From JAFGJU01 sp964570935 (GTDB lineage: Bacteria; Eisenbacteria; RBG-16-71-46; JAFGJU01), in the NCBI GenBank assembly GCA_964570935.1, contig CAZMZP010000012.1:1-59069 (forward strand): a DNA stretch of 59,069 bases, in the 5' to 3' direction. Each line of letters opens with the position of its first letter. The first letter of the stretch is position 1. This document shows, piece after piece, positions 33,865-43,076 of the stretch. The notes beneath the pieces were generated by a model, which saw only the letters and a program-made list of their open reading frames with translations, had not been told where the DNA came from and did no database searches. Made by a program: the position numbers and the translations under genes.

Positions 33865-36459
33865 TCAGAACGATCCCTTTTCCGCCTCCAGGACCCATAC
33901 ATTGCCTTTCAGTTTCTGGCGGCAGTAAGCCACGAGCCCTCCATCCGCAGAAACGTCAAAAAGCGCCCCTGCGCCCTCCGGCCCGAACCGCACGGGCGGG
34001 TCCAGAGATTCCATCCTGCTTCCGTCCAACCACACTCTGCGAAGCTCGTACTCACCGGTGCCCCAGGTGCCGCTGACAAGAAGCCGGCCGGTGGGACCCT
34101 CCCATCTCACCCGCATGGCGTTTGCCCCCCTGGTCACTTGAGTCGGTTGGGCGCCCTCTTCGTACGGCGCGACCCAGATTTCCCATTCGTTGCCGCGCAG
34201 CCCCAGGAACGCGATCTGACTGCCGTCGGGAGACCAGCAGGGCGCATACGCGCTCACGTCTCCTGCAACCAGCTGTTTCGCCGGCCCGGCAGGTCCGCCG
34301 TTCCTGACCGGCGCTACCCAGAGATGAATGCCTCCCCCTCTCTCGGAGGAGAACACGATCAGCGAGCCGTCGGGCGACCACGCAGGATGTATGTCGTTGG
34401 CCGGGTCGTCCGTGAACCGGGCCGGCTGGCCTCCCGACGAGGGAACAATCCAGATGTCGCGTTCCTCGCCGACAATCCGGTAGTAGGCGATCCACCTGCC
34501 GTCAGGCGAGAAGACCGGGTGTGAAGCGTTGCCAGGGTGGTCCGTGAGGCGGACCGGCTCCGCGGCCGCGTCCCGCCCTCCCAGCGGCTGAAGCCACAGG
34601 TCTGCCTTGGGCCCCCAGCGGTCGGATATGAAGACGACGCCGCTCTTGTCCGGCGCGATGCCGGGGTGACTGCCTCCGCTCAGGCCCGCGAGACGAATGT
34701 CCCTCCGCGACTTAATGTCTCGTATTTCAATGTCCGGCTCCCAGGAGCGGGTGGAGTAGGCCAGCCTGGTTCCGTCTCTGGAGATACTGGGTGAGCACTC
34801 CTGGCCCACGCCCATGGTCAGTCTCTCAGGGGTGTCGCCCTCGGCTGCCACGCGCCAGAGCGCAAGCGTGCCCTCCCGGCGTGACGAAAAGAACACGTAG
34901 CGGCCGTCGGGAGACCATGCGGGCTCGGCGTCCAGCGTTCCGTCGCGCGTCAAGCGCCAGGCGTCACCACCCTTCGACGGCACGATCCAGAGATTGTGCC
35001 GGGTCGCGTAGCATATCTTGCTTCCGTCGGGCGACCACGCCGGGTTGATGTGTTCCCAGGTGCCGTCCTCCGGTCCGGTCAGTATCGTGACGCTGTCCGG
35101 AAAATCCAGCGGCGCCACGCCGATGCGGTCATCTCCCCCCGGGGCGACCTTCGAGAAGGCTATGGTCTTGCCGTCGGGTGAGATGGCCGGCCAGGAAGCG
35201 TCCGCAACGAGCGGGGTCGCGGCGCCGCCGAGCTGGCCGACCTTCCAGATACTCTTCTGCCCACTGCGGTCGGAGACGAATGCGATGCTGCTGCCGTCTG
35301 GAAACCACGCGGGGCTCCGATCCTGGGAGGCTTCCCTGGTAAGACGCAGGGGGTTGCCTCCGCGTACGTCTATGACATAGATATCGAGATTCCCGGATTC
35401 ATTGGAAGCGTACGCGATCTTGCCGCCGTCGGGAGATATGGCCGGCTGCAGCTGCCAGGCGTCGCCATGCGTAACCTGGAGCGGGCGGCTCGTCGGAATT
35501 CCGCGGTCCGAATCTCTCCCGGCCACAATCCAGACCACGACGAGCACGGCCACGACACCCGCCGGCACACCGATGTTCCTGACGAGACGTTTCCAGACGC
35601 CGGAAGGCGCCTCTCCGGCCGCGGCCGGGAGGGCCTCACTCTCCATCCTGCGCTTAAGCGCCCGCAGGTCGGCCAGCAGTTCGGCGGCAGTCTGGTAGCG
35701 TTCACCGGGACGTTTGGCCATGGCCTTGCCCGTGATGCGCTCGAGCTCCATGGGTACGCCGGTGCGCAGCCCCGTTATCGGCTGCGGTTCCTGGTTCACT
35801 ATCATGTACATCACTGCCTGTTCGTGTACAGCGTCGAACGGCAGCCGCCCGGTCAGCATCTCGTACAGGATGACGCCCAGCGACCAGACGTCTGTCCTGC
35901 GGTCCACCTTATCGCCCATGGCCTGCTCCGGCGACATATAGGAAACAGTGCCGAGAGTCACGCCGGTGCTGGTGAGGCGGGTGGAGTGGTCGGTCCGCGC
36001 AAGGCCGAAATCCATGACCTTGACCTGACCCTTGCTGGTAACGATTATGTTGCCGCTCTTGATGTCGCGGTGGACGATGCCCTTCTCGTGCGCCTCTTCA
36101 AGCCCCTCCGCGATCTGGACCGCGATGTCCACCGCGTCAGCAACTCTGAGAGGCCCCTTGTCGATCTTCTCCCGCAGAGTCTCGCCGTCGTAGCACGGCA
36201 TGGAGATGAAGGTCTGACCGTCAGCCGTCTCGTCGATTTCGAAGATGCTGCAGATGTTGCTGTGTTCGAGGGAGGACACGGCCCGCGCTTCTTGTTTGAA
36301 GCGAGCTCTGTCCTGTTCGGAGAGCAGTGCGTCGGCCCTGAGGAACTTGAGAGCCACGGTGCGGTTAAGTTTGGTGTCCTCCGCCTTGTAGACGACACCC
36401 ATTCCGCCGCTGCCGAGTTTTTCGATTATCCGATAGTGCGAAATTTCCCTGCCAATCAT
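33865..36459 (-). CDS. Membrane Ser/Thr protein kinase with TolB-like beta-propeller sensor
   Basis: An 864-residue protein. The start at 36459 (MIGREISHYRIIEKLG) matches the N-terminus of the divergent kinase at 36807 and has AGGGTG 6 nt upstream. The kinase domain (~8-270) has the glycine loop GSGGMGVVY, Lys38, HRDIKSGN (130-137) and DFG (150-152), all intact. A transmembrane helix lies near 296-313. The remaining ~540 residues are about a dozen PD40/WD40-like repeats (W-S-P-D-G-S-x-I-x-F/Y motifs) forming one or two propellers outside the membrane. This is the PknB-like design with an extracytoplasmic propeller. The small-protein/radical SAM genes follow closely, so the kinase may sense a ligand or the mature product; that is inference. 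Confidence 0.92.
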   Translation of the reverse strand: MIGREISHYRIIEKLGSGGMGVVYKAEDTKLNRTVALKFLRADALLSEQDRARFKQEARAVSSLEHSNICSIFEIDETADGQTFISMPCYDGETLREKIDKGPLRVADAVDIAVQIAEGLEEAHEKGIVHRDIKSGNIIVTSKGQVKVMDFGLARTDHSTRLTSTGVTLGTVSYMSPEQAMGDKVDRRTDVWSLGVILYEMLTGRLPFDAVHEQAVMYMIVNQEPQPITGLRTGVPMELERITGKAMAKRPGERYQTAAELLADLRALKRRMESEALPAAAGEAPSGVWKRLVRNIGVPAGVVAVLVVVWIVAGRDSDRGIPTSRPLQVTHGDAWQLQPAISPDGGKIAYASNESGNLDIYVIDVRGGNPLRLTREASQDRSPAWFPDGSSIAFVSDRSGQKSIWKVGQLGGAATPLVADASWPAISPDGKTIAFSKVAPGGDDRIGVAPLDFPDSVTILTGPEDGTWEHINPAWSPDGSKICYATRHNLWIVPSKGGDAWRLTRDGTLDAEPAWSPDGRYVFFSSRREGTLALWRVAAEGDTPERLTMGVGQECSPSISRDGTRLAYSTRSWEPDIEIRDIKSRRDIRLAGLSGGSHPGIAPDKSGVVFISDRWGPKADLWLQPLGGRDAAAEPVRLTDHPGNASHPVFSPDGRWIAYYRIVGEERDIWIVPSSGGQPARFTDDPANDIHPAWSPDGSLIVFSSERGGGIHLWVAPVRNGGPAGPAKQLVAGDVSAYAPCWSPDGSQIAFLGLRGNEWEIWVAPYEEGAQPTQVTRGANAMRVRWEGPTGRLLVSGTWGTGEYELRRVWLDGSRMESLDPPVRFGPEGAGALFDVSADGGLVAYCRQKLKGNVWVLEAEKGSF

Positions 36460-36575
36460 GAGAAACACCCTGCCGCGGATACTGCCGCGGGGAAAGGTAC
36501 CTCTGCGAGCAGGAGCACGACGGCGATGGCGCCGTCCGTCACGTGGGTCGCTTCTTTACCGCCGGATGCTCCGGA

Positions 36576-36584
36576 AGTATATCA
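36576..36584 (-). promoter_or_regulatory. Extended -10 promoter for the kinase/radical SAM operon
   Basis: On the minus strand TGA-TATACT forms an extended -10 element about 117 nt before the kinase start at 36459. No good -35 box is present, as often seen with extended -10 promoters. Confidence 0.45.
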
Positions 36585-36641
36585 CGGAATGGCAAACAAA
36601 TCTACCGGGTGATACGGTTCGGCCGGGAGGCGGGTATTGTG

Positions 36642-36670
36642 TTGAACATTCGCATCCCACTGAGTAAAAT
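36642..36670 (+). promoter_or_regulatory. Sigma-70 promoter of the Ser/Thr kinase-TPR gene
   Basis: TTGAAC (36642-36647), a 17-nt spacer and TAAAAT (36665-36670). The predicted leader to 36807 is about 130 nt. Confidence 0.65.
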
Positions 36671-36806
36671 GCGGTTAGTGGACCGGGCACCTCCGGCGGA
36701 CCGGGCCTGCACCGGGCGGAACAGACTGCAGCTTCGTGGGACCGATACGCCGGACGGACGGGACAGACCCAAGCCATGGCCCTGACGCGGCCAGGAAAGC
36801 CCAAGA

Positions 36807-39212
36807 ATGATCGGCAAGACAATCTCGCATTACCGCATCACTGATAAGCTCGGCGAAGGCGGCATGGGCGTGGTGTACAGAGCCGAGGACACGATACTGA
36901 AGCGAACCGTCGCCCTGAAATTCCTGCCACGCGACATGACGCGCGACTCAGGAGCGAGGGAGCGGTTCATCCGTGAGGCGCAGGCCGCTTCCGCGCTCGA
37001 CCATCCCAACATATGCACAATCTTCGAAGTGAATGAGGTGGAGGACCAGACCTTCATCGCGATGGCGTGCGTCGAGGGGGGAAGCGTGAAGGACCGGCTG
37101 GCAGCGGGACCGCTGGACATCGACCTCGCCGCCGACATAGCGGCTCAAGTCGCCGAGGGTCTTGAAGAGGCGCACGAGAAGGGCATCGTCCACCGCGACA
37201 TCAAGAGCGCCAACGTCATGCTGACGCCGAAGGGTCAGGCGAGAATCATGGACTTCGGGCTGGCCAAGCTTTCGGGCGGGACCAAGCTTACAAGAACCGG
37301 CCTGACCATGGGGACTATCGCCTACATGTCACCGGAGCAAGTCCGGGGCGAGGACGTCGACCACAGAACGGACATCTGGTCGCTCGGTGTACTGCTCTAC
37401 GAGATGGTCACCGGCCACCTGCCGTTCCAGGCCGAGTACGAGCCGGCGGCGATGTACTCGATACTGAACGAGAACCCCAGGCCGATGGTGGCGTTTCGGC
37501 CTGACACTCCGGTAGAGCTGGAGCACATCGTGGAGACGGCGCTGGCCAAGGGCGTGGAGGAGCGTTATCAGAAGGCGGCGGACATGAATGGAGACCTGCG
37601 CGCCCTGAGGGCGGGCGGGGCGGTCGGCGTGGCGGAGCAGTTCGTCGCCAGGGCCAGGTTCCTGAAGAAGTCGATAGCAGTCCTGCCGTTCAAGAGCCTC
37701 AGCGACAGCAGGGAGGACGAGTACTTCAGCGACGGCACCACCGAAGACATAATCACGCAGCTGTCCAAGATAGGCGAGCTGAAAGTCATTTCCCGCACCT
37801 CGGCGATGCGCTACAAGAACACGACAAAGAGTCTCCGGGAGATCGGCCGCGAGCTCGACGTGGCGACCGTCCTCGAGGGAAGCGTCAGGCGCAGCGGCGA
37901 CCGGGTGCGCATCGTGAGCCAGCTCGTGGACGCCAGGACGGACGAACCGCTCTGGGCTGAGACCTACGACCGTGAGATGAGAGACATCTTCGACATCCAG
38001 AGCGACGTGGCGCAGAAGATAGCGGCGGCCTTACGGGCGCAGCTCTCCCCGGAGGTCAAGGAGCGCATCCAGAAGAAACCCACGGACAGTCTCGAGGCGT
38101 ACGACTACTACCTGAAGGGCCGGGAGTACTACTACCGTTACCGCAGGCAGGACAACGAACACGCAATCGAGCTCTTCAACAAGGCGCTGGAGCTCGACCC
38201 CGGCTACGCTCTCGCGTACGCGGGGCTCGGAGACGCCTACAGCCAGCGCGCCGGACGATTCGGGTTGGAGGCGAGCTGGCTCGACAGGGCGATCGAGGTG
38301 AGCGAGCGGGCCATCTCCATCGACCCGCACTCCGCAGAGGCGCACAAGTCACTCGGGCTGGCATACATGGCAAGAGGGTGGAGACGAAGGGCGCTCGACG
38401 CCTATCACAAGGCACTGGAGTACAACCCCAACTACTATCCTGCCGTCGGCAACATCGGCACGACGAACCTGGCGCTCGGCGAGTACGGAGAGGCACTCAA
38501 GTGGACCAGGAAGGGCCTGTCGTTGAACCCGACCTTCGCCTTCTCATACTCCAACGTCGGCTATCTTTTCGGATGCCTGGGCGATTACACGGAGGCAGAG
38601 CGCTGGCTTTACAAGGCCCTCGAGCTCCAGCCCGACTTCATCTATCCGCACCGTGAGTTCGCGTATCTGTATCTGTCGCAGGGGCGGTTCGACAAGGCGC
38701 GGGAGCACAGTCAAAAGGCCCTGTCACTCGCACCGGACGAGGTGGACGCGTTGATCTGGGCGGGCGACGTCGAGCTCTACGCGGGCAAGCTTGCAGAGGC
38801 AAAACTGTACTACGAGAGGGCGAGAAAACTGTGCGCCGAAGAGGCGCCGGGGATTGCCTGCATAGTGACCAGCTCGTGTCTGGGCTACATCCACTCCAGG
38901 GAGGACAAGCCGGAAGAGGCGCAGGCGACTTTCGGCCAGGCTCTGGAGCTGGGCCTGAGGCTGGTCGAGTCCGGGGACGAGTCCAGGCAGCTTCCCTACT
39001 ACATGGCCTGCATCAACGCCGTCCTCGGCAGGAACGAACAGGCGCACTCGTGGCTTTCGAGGGCAGTCGAAGCCGGCTGGAGAGACTACCGCCTGGCCGC
39101 ACTGGACCCGCTGCTGGCGGGCGTTCGCGAAGACGAACAGTTCAAGATAACGATGGCGACAGTCAGGGGCATGATCGACCAGATGCGCCGCCGCGCCGGG
39201 AAGGAGCAGTAG
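36807..39212 (+). CDS. Ser/Thr protein kinase with TolB-N/FlgO-like domain and TPR repeats
   Basis: An 801-residue protein. The kinase domain (~8-270) has GEGGMGVVYRAED, the VALKFL lysine, HRDIKSANV and DFGLAK. Next comes a domain starting KSIAVLPFKSLSDSREDEY and containing TEDIITQLSKIGELKVISRT (~290-410), the 'TolB N-terminal/adenylate-cyclase-associated' fold. At least seven tetratricopeptide repeats follow (~430-790). No transmembrane segment separates kinase and TPR, so the protein is probably cytoplasmic and the TPR part recruits substrates. It is transcribed divergently from the propeller kinase, whose first residues are nearly identical. It is followed by a perfect palindromic terminator at 39268. 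Confidence 0.93.
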   Translation: MIGKTISHYRITDKLGEGGMGVVYRAEDTILKRTVALKFLPRDMTRDSGARERFIREAQAASALDHPNICTIFEVNEVEDQTFIAMACVEGGSVKDRLAAGPLDIDLAADIAAQVAEGLEEAHEKGIVHRDIKSANVMLTPKGQARIMDFGLAKLSGGTKLTRTGLTMGTIAYMSPEQVRGEDVDHRTDIWSLGVLLYEMVTGHLPFQAEYEPAAMYSILNENPRPMVAFRPDTPVELEHIVETALAKGVEERYQKAADMNGDLRALRAGGAVGVAEQFVARARFLKKSIAVLPFKSLSDSREDEYFSDGTTEDIITQLSKIGELKVISRTSAMRYKNTTKSLREIGRELDVATVLEGSVRRSGDRVRIVSQLVDARTDEPLWAETYDREMRDIFDIQSDVAQKIAAALRAQLSPEVKERIQKKPTDSLEAYDYYLKGREYYYRYRRQDNEHAIELFNKALELDPGYALAYAGLGDAYSQRAGRFGLEASWLDRAIEVSERAISIDPHSAEAHKSLGLAYMARGWRRRALDAYHKALEYNPNYYPAVGNIGTTNLALGEYGEALKWTRKGLSLNPTFAFSYSNVGYLFGCLGDYTEAERWLYKALELQPDFIYPHREFAYLYLSQGRFDKAREHSQKALSLAPDEVDALIWAGDVELYAGKLAEAKLYYERARKLCAEEAPGIACIVTSSCLGYIHSREDKPEEAQATFGQALELGLRLVESGDESRQLPYYMACINAVLGRNEQAHSWLSRAVEAGWRDYRLAALDPLLAGVREDEQFKITMATVRGMIDQMRRRAGKEQ

Positions 39213-39267
39213 TCCCGGACGACGGCATTGCCGCGGCCGCGAAGCGCCCCAGCGTCCCACAATAGTT

Positions 39268-39298
39268 GAGGGGGTCGGACCCCGGGTCCGACCCCCTC
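39268..39298. terminator. Perfect palindromic bidirectional terminator
   Basis: Two 15-bp complementary arms (GAGGGGGTCGGACCC / GGGTCCGACCCCCTC) around a single central base, between convergent genes ending at 39212 and 39347. Its inner sequence matches the hairpin at 12901-12927, so it may belong to a dispersed REP-like family. Confidence 0.7.
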
Positions 39299-39346
39299 TG
39301 CCCTCCCCGACAAAGGGCCGCAGGAACCCTGTTCTTGGAGACGGGG

Positions 39347-42300
39347 TTACTGCAGAATCACGATCTTCTTGTTCATCTCGCTGCCCGGGGCATTGAGCTG
39401 ATAGAAGAACACTCCACTAGCCACTCTCTCACCACCGTCGTTCTTGCCGTCCCAAATGACCGAGAACGAGCCAGCCGTCTTGGCCTCATCCACCAACGTC
39501 CGGATAACACGCCCGCTCACGTCAAACACTCTCAGCTGCACCTTGCCGGGCGTGCCAATCGTGTACTTGATGGTCGCGGTCGGATTCATCGGGTTCGGGA
39601 ACGCCTGACCCAACGACGTCACAACAGCTGGAACCACACCGGGCTCCTTCACGTCTACGACCGTTCCTGGGCCGCAAGTCGCGGAGGCGCCGTAGCCGCC
39701 CCAGTTGAGAACGGCCGCATACCAGCTGGTCAGGTACGTGTCCGGACCGCAGAACAGCGGGCCCAGACCGTCGTTGGACCTGACGCGGCAGTTGTCGTAC
39801 GCCTCCAGGAACGTCTTGTAGTACACGTTCGCGGGCGCGTTGCTGATGGCGGCTATCTTGTCCGGAGTCTGCGAGTCATACTCGATCTCGGCAGCCCCAC
39901 CGCAAGCCGACGCGCTCGAGACGCCAAGATAGTTGAACTTGGTGTAACACCCGTTCGAACGGATGTAGTACAGCTCCGGGTCCGAGTTGGCTATTCTGCC
40001 GCCCGCGATTCCGTTCGCCGGCAGGCAGTACGTGAAGTCGTTCGTGGCGTGACTGTACGACCAGCCTCCGTAGGTCGCGCAGAGCACGCCGTTGAGGAAC
40101 GGTCTGCCCCACGCGGTCCTTCTGTTCAGCTCCCTCGTCACCTGGCCTCCACTCAGCCAGAAGAACCTCTGGTGGTCCTCGTCGCTGTAGGTCACCAGCC
40201 AGCTCGTCAGGACGTCGGTGTCGGCCTGGTAGATCGAATAGCCGTACGTACCGCCTGTGTTCATGAAGCAGTGCGTGTAGGCCATCAACTGGTACAGTGT
40301 GGCGCCGGGACCCCAGTTGTACTTGGGAGTGCCGGGTCCGCCTATCTGACCGGGGTTGGCGGCCCACCTGCCGATACCGTTCCTGAGGTCACTACCCGGA
40401 CCCAACTTGCCGAACATGTCGAACTCATAGCCGCTCGCGAGGAGGTGGCGTTCGATCCTGTCCGAGTTCCACTCGAACGCATTCCCGTTCTGGGCGAAGT
40501 GGTCCGCTACAAGAAGACACGGCCACTTCACGGAGCCCTGGCCGTCGTCGACCATCATGGGCAGGACTTCGAACTCGTAGTACGGGTCTTCGGGCGGCAC
40601 CGCGTTAGGCAGGTAGAACGTGTCCGCGGAGCCCGCGTAACAGGCCTTCAGATAGTACTCAACCCTGGTGCCGGGTACGAAGAGCTGGTTCGAGAGTATT
40701 TCGGTGCCCTCGGCAAGGCCTTCTGCCACGCGGATGGGGTCATCTTCGTGGAACGCGCACATGTAGTCATCGGGGACGGTGATCGTGCCCGTCCCGGCCG
40801 TGTTCGTCGCGCGGGAGGTGTCCATCCTGGCTTCGTACCAGCCTCCCCCAGTCACGCCCGGGAACCAGTCGGTGAAGAACGGGGCCGTCTCAGCCTGCTG
40901 CGGCCCGACCCTCGCCATGCGGAACACAAACCAGACTTCCATGTCGTCGGCGCTGCCCCGGCATACCAGCGTGTCTCCGAAGATCGGCGGCACAAGGTTA
41001 CTCTGGTAGTTGGGGCTTCTGGTGTCCGCGGTGGAGGCAGGGTTGAGAGTTCCGTCCTCGGGGAACTGATCCTGGAAGAAGTCCAGCTCCCTCATGCTGA
41101 TGTAAGGAGCGACCGTAGAGCCGAACACTCCGAACGCGACGTTGTCGAAGTACGGCGTCACGTTGTTCGTGTGCGTGCAGCCCAACCCCCAGGGGTCTTC
41201 GTCGCAGTAGTTGATGGTCGCCAGGCAAAGCTGCGCCCGCTCGGCACTGGGCGGCAGATAGCCTGACACGTCGAACTGCGTCGGTGAGAAGCACTGTACG
41301 CCTTCGGTGGAGTAGTACACGTAGTTGTCAGAAAACCAGGGGCTCCACCCACCGGACTCGCACCCCGGCGCGTACTTTACCTGCCAGTACACGAAGACGT
41401 GGTCGTTGAGCGGCATATTGAGGAACTGATCCCATTCCATGGACCTGCCTGGAAGTCCCGGATAAGCCGAGAAGTTGATTATCGGCGAGAGCAGCCAGTT
41501 GTCCTGGCACACAGGATGCGGATATTCCGGGGAATCGGGGTCGAACATGACCGCCACGCTGTCGGCCACGAAGCACAGCCCCGGCACCTCGGCCACGCAC
41601 GGGTCGGTGCTCAGCGGAACCGGCAGGTTATCGAGGTGCTCCACTCGCGCGTAGTCACCGCAACCCGAAAGCACCTTGGTCCAACCGGTGGGCAGGCCTC
41701 CGATGGACGCGCTCTCGAAGTTCTCGCTGGACACCGAGCCGTCGATGTCTATCGAGTAGTCGTCCACCGCGAAGGCGGAGCAGAGTCCCGGGTAGTATCC
41801 GTCCTCGTCCGAAGCACCGCCGTCAGAGATGAAATGGAATAGAAGGCGGAAATCGACGGGCGCGGGAGGACCTCCGGCCAGGTAGCTGTCAACGTCCAGC
41901 ACCTCAGTGCCGCTGCCGAGGTCGTCGTACGTCGCCATGGTGTCGTACGTGACCCATTCGCCCGCTCCCGTATCGTAGATTTCCAGGACCACGTACACGT
42001 AATCGTAACCCGGCTCGGTCTCATGAGTGTAGGAGTAGGTCGCGCTGATCTGCTCCGTGCCGTTGTACGTGCCCTGGGGGGTGGCCACTTTCTGATTCCA
42101 GTTGTTACCGTAACCGGTGCCGCTCAGGTCCACGAAGCAGAGGGTCGCGGCCTCGGCTCCGGTGCCACCGCAGAAGAGCGACTTCGTCCCGGCGATCACG
42201 CAGCTCTGACCCAGAGTGGTGTTGTCCATCACTCTGAAGTAGTTCTCGGTCTGCGCCGTGTTGTCCTTGCCGGTCCAGCCGTCCATGTTCCGGCCGCTGT

Positions 42301-42589
42301 GAGGCGTTCCGTTCCAGCCGCCGGCTCCCCACGTCCACATCTTGGCGTTGGCGCGGCCCGCCGCGGTAGGAGCGGCCGCGTAAGGCACACCGCCCGCCAG
42401 GACGGTGCCGCCGTAGTAGAAGGTGTCGGTGCCGCCCTGGTTGGCGCCCATGACGCCGGGCATCGGCACTCCTCTCGAAGCCGGGTCAAGCAGCATCGGA
42501 ACCCGCTTCTCGATCTCTTTCGCTCCGGCAACGGTTGCGGCGAGCAAAGCAACCAGCAGAACAAGTGAAATCGCCAGAAGCTTTTTCAT
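39347..42589 (-). CDS. Large secreted protein with FlgD-like C-terminal sorting domain
   Basis: A 1080-residue exported protein. The ATG at 42589 begins a textbook signal peptide (MKKLLAISLVLLVALLAATV) and has GGAGGT 7 nt upstream; an in-frame extension to 42670 is untranslated leader. The body is Cys-, Tyr- and Gly-rich with no repeat array. It contains SDTFYLPNAVPPEDPYYEFE-like strands, several conserved W-x-G-x-D/G segments and a C-rich region near the end. It resembles uncharacterised T9SS-type exoproteins of FCB bacteria, some of which are peptidases, but I see no catalytic motif. The tail has FPNPMNPTATIKY and a FlgD Ig domain ending KIVILQ. Confidence 0.8.
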   Translation of the reverse strand: MKKLLAISLVLLVALLAATVAGAKEIEKRVPMLLDPASRGVPMPGVMGANQGGTDTFYYGGTVLAGGVPYAAAPTAAGRANAKMWTWGAGGWNGTPHSGRNMDGWTGKDNTAQTENYFRVMDNTTLGQSCVIAGTKSLFCGGTGAEAATLCFVDLSGTGYGNNWNQKVATPQGTYNGTEQISATYSYTHETEPGYDYVYVVLEIYDTGAGEWVTYDTMATYDDLGSGTEVLDVDSYLAGGPPAPVDFRLLFHFISDGGASDEDGYYPGLCSAFAVDDYSIDIDGSVSSENFESASIGGLPTGWTKVLSGCGDYARVEHLDNLPVPLSTDPCVAEVPGLCFVADSVAVMFDPDSPEYPHPVCQDNWLLSPIINFSAYPGLPGRSMEWDQFLNMPLNDHVFVYWQVKYAPGCESGGWSPWFSDNYVYYSTEGVQCFSPTQFDVSGYLPPSAERAQLCLATINYCDEDPWGLGCTHTNNVTPYFDNVAFGVFGSTVAPYISMRELDFFQDQFPEDGTLNPASTADTRSPNYQSNLVPPIFGDTLVCRGSADDMEVWFVFRMARVGPQQAETAPFFTDWFPGVTGGGWYEARMDTSRATNTAGTGTITVPDDYMCAFHEDDPIRVAEGLAEGTEILSNQLFVPGTRVEYYLKACYAGSADTFYLPNAVPPEDPYYEFEVLPMMVDDGQGSVKWPCLLVADHFAQNGNAFEWNSDRIERHLLASGYEFDMFGKLGPGSDLRNGIGRWAANPGQIGGPGTPKYNWGPGATLYQLMAYTHCFMNTGGTYGYSIYQADTDVLTSWLVTYSDEDHQRFFWLSGGQVTRELNRRTAWGRPFLNGVLCATYGGWSYSHATNDFTYCLPANGIAGGRIANSDPELYYIRSNGCYTKFNYLGVSSASACGGAAEIEYDSQTPDKIAAISNAPANVYYKTFLEAYDNCRVRSNDGLGPLFCGPDTYLTSWYAAVLNWGGYGASATCGPGTVVDVKEPGVVPAVVTSLGQAFPNPMNPTATIKYTIGTPGKVQLRVFDVSGRVIRTLVDEAKTAGSFSVIWDGKNDGGERVASGVFFYQLNAPGSEMNKKIVILQ

Positions 42590-43040
42590 CGTTGCTACCT
42601 CCGTTTGGAGAAACTCCAATTGGTTTACCACACCACACCTGACTTCCGAGCGCGCGAGACGTCGAACCACCGCCTTGGGTCAAGTGCCGTTGCATTCCTC
42701 CTTTCCGGACGAGTCTCCACAACAGGGCACCGCTGCGGTGACTGGCGCGTCGGGTTCACCGACGCTGCCTTCCTCTTGAGTTTTGCTGCTAACAGGAGAA
42801 TCTCGAAGGGGCGCGAGTGTCAGAATGCCGTCGCGTCACACTCCGCGGCCGTATAGCGGCAACAGGGCACTTTCACCGCCCGCGCATGACGGGGCGGTAA
42901 GCAGATCGCTTCGAAGCCGCTCAGCAGGGCAAAGTCTGAGAAGGACTCTGGCAGCTCTTGTGCTGCCCGGCAGGGCAATTCAGGGGGTCCGAAAGTTGGG
43001 GCTATCCGAGTGCGAGAACACCGCCACCCATCACCAATCT
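42590..43040 (-). other. Long (~450 nt) 5' leader of the secreted protein gene
   Basis: No credible gene. From the predicted transcription start near 43040 to the ATG at 42589 the minus strand contains four TGCCCTG motifs (plus-strand CAGGGCA at 42723, 42863, 42925 and 42971), two of them within an identical 11-mer (42720-42730 and 42860-42870). Several GC-rich inverted repeats are also present (for example GCAGC...GCTGC near 42951-42965). A structured regulatory RNA is possible; it matches no riboswitch consensus that I could recognise. Confidence 0.4.
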
Positions 43041-43047
43041 CATACAC

Positions 43048-43076
43048 AGAATACCAGAACACAGGATTACAGTCAA
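43048..43076 (-). promoter_or_regulatory. Sigma-70 promoter of the 39347-42589 gene
   Basis: On the minus strand: TTGACT (43076-43071), a 17-nt spacer and TATTCT (43053-43048). It lies in a short AT-rich island (43030-43125) that also has inverted repeats TCAAGAA/TTCTTGA and CCTGA/TCAGG, possible operator sites. Confidence 0.65.

Larger units (their letters stand above)
36460..36806. other. Divergent regulatory region between the two Ser/Thr kinase genes
   Basis: 347 bp without a gene. It contains a strong plus-strand promoter (36642-36670) and a minus-strand extended -10 element (36576-36581). The transcripts diverge and leave leaders of about 110-130 nt. Confidence 0.6.

Noticed and set aside
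39266..41266. A 666-codon plus-strand open frame opposite the secreted protein
   Set aside because: Its composition (Arg/Val/His-rich, no domains) is that of a shadow frame; the minus-strand gene has a signal peptide and FlgD tail.
42590..43040. Possible cyclic-di-GMP or cobalamin riboswitch in the long leader
   Set aside because: The hallmark conserved segments of either class could not be found on the correct strand; left as an unclassified structured leader.
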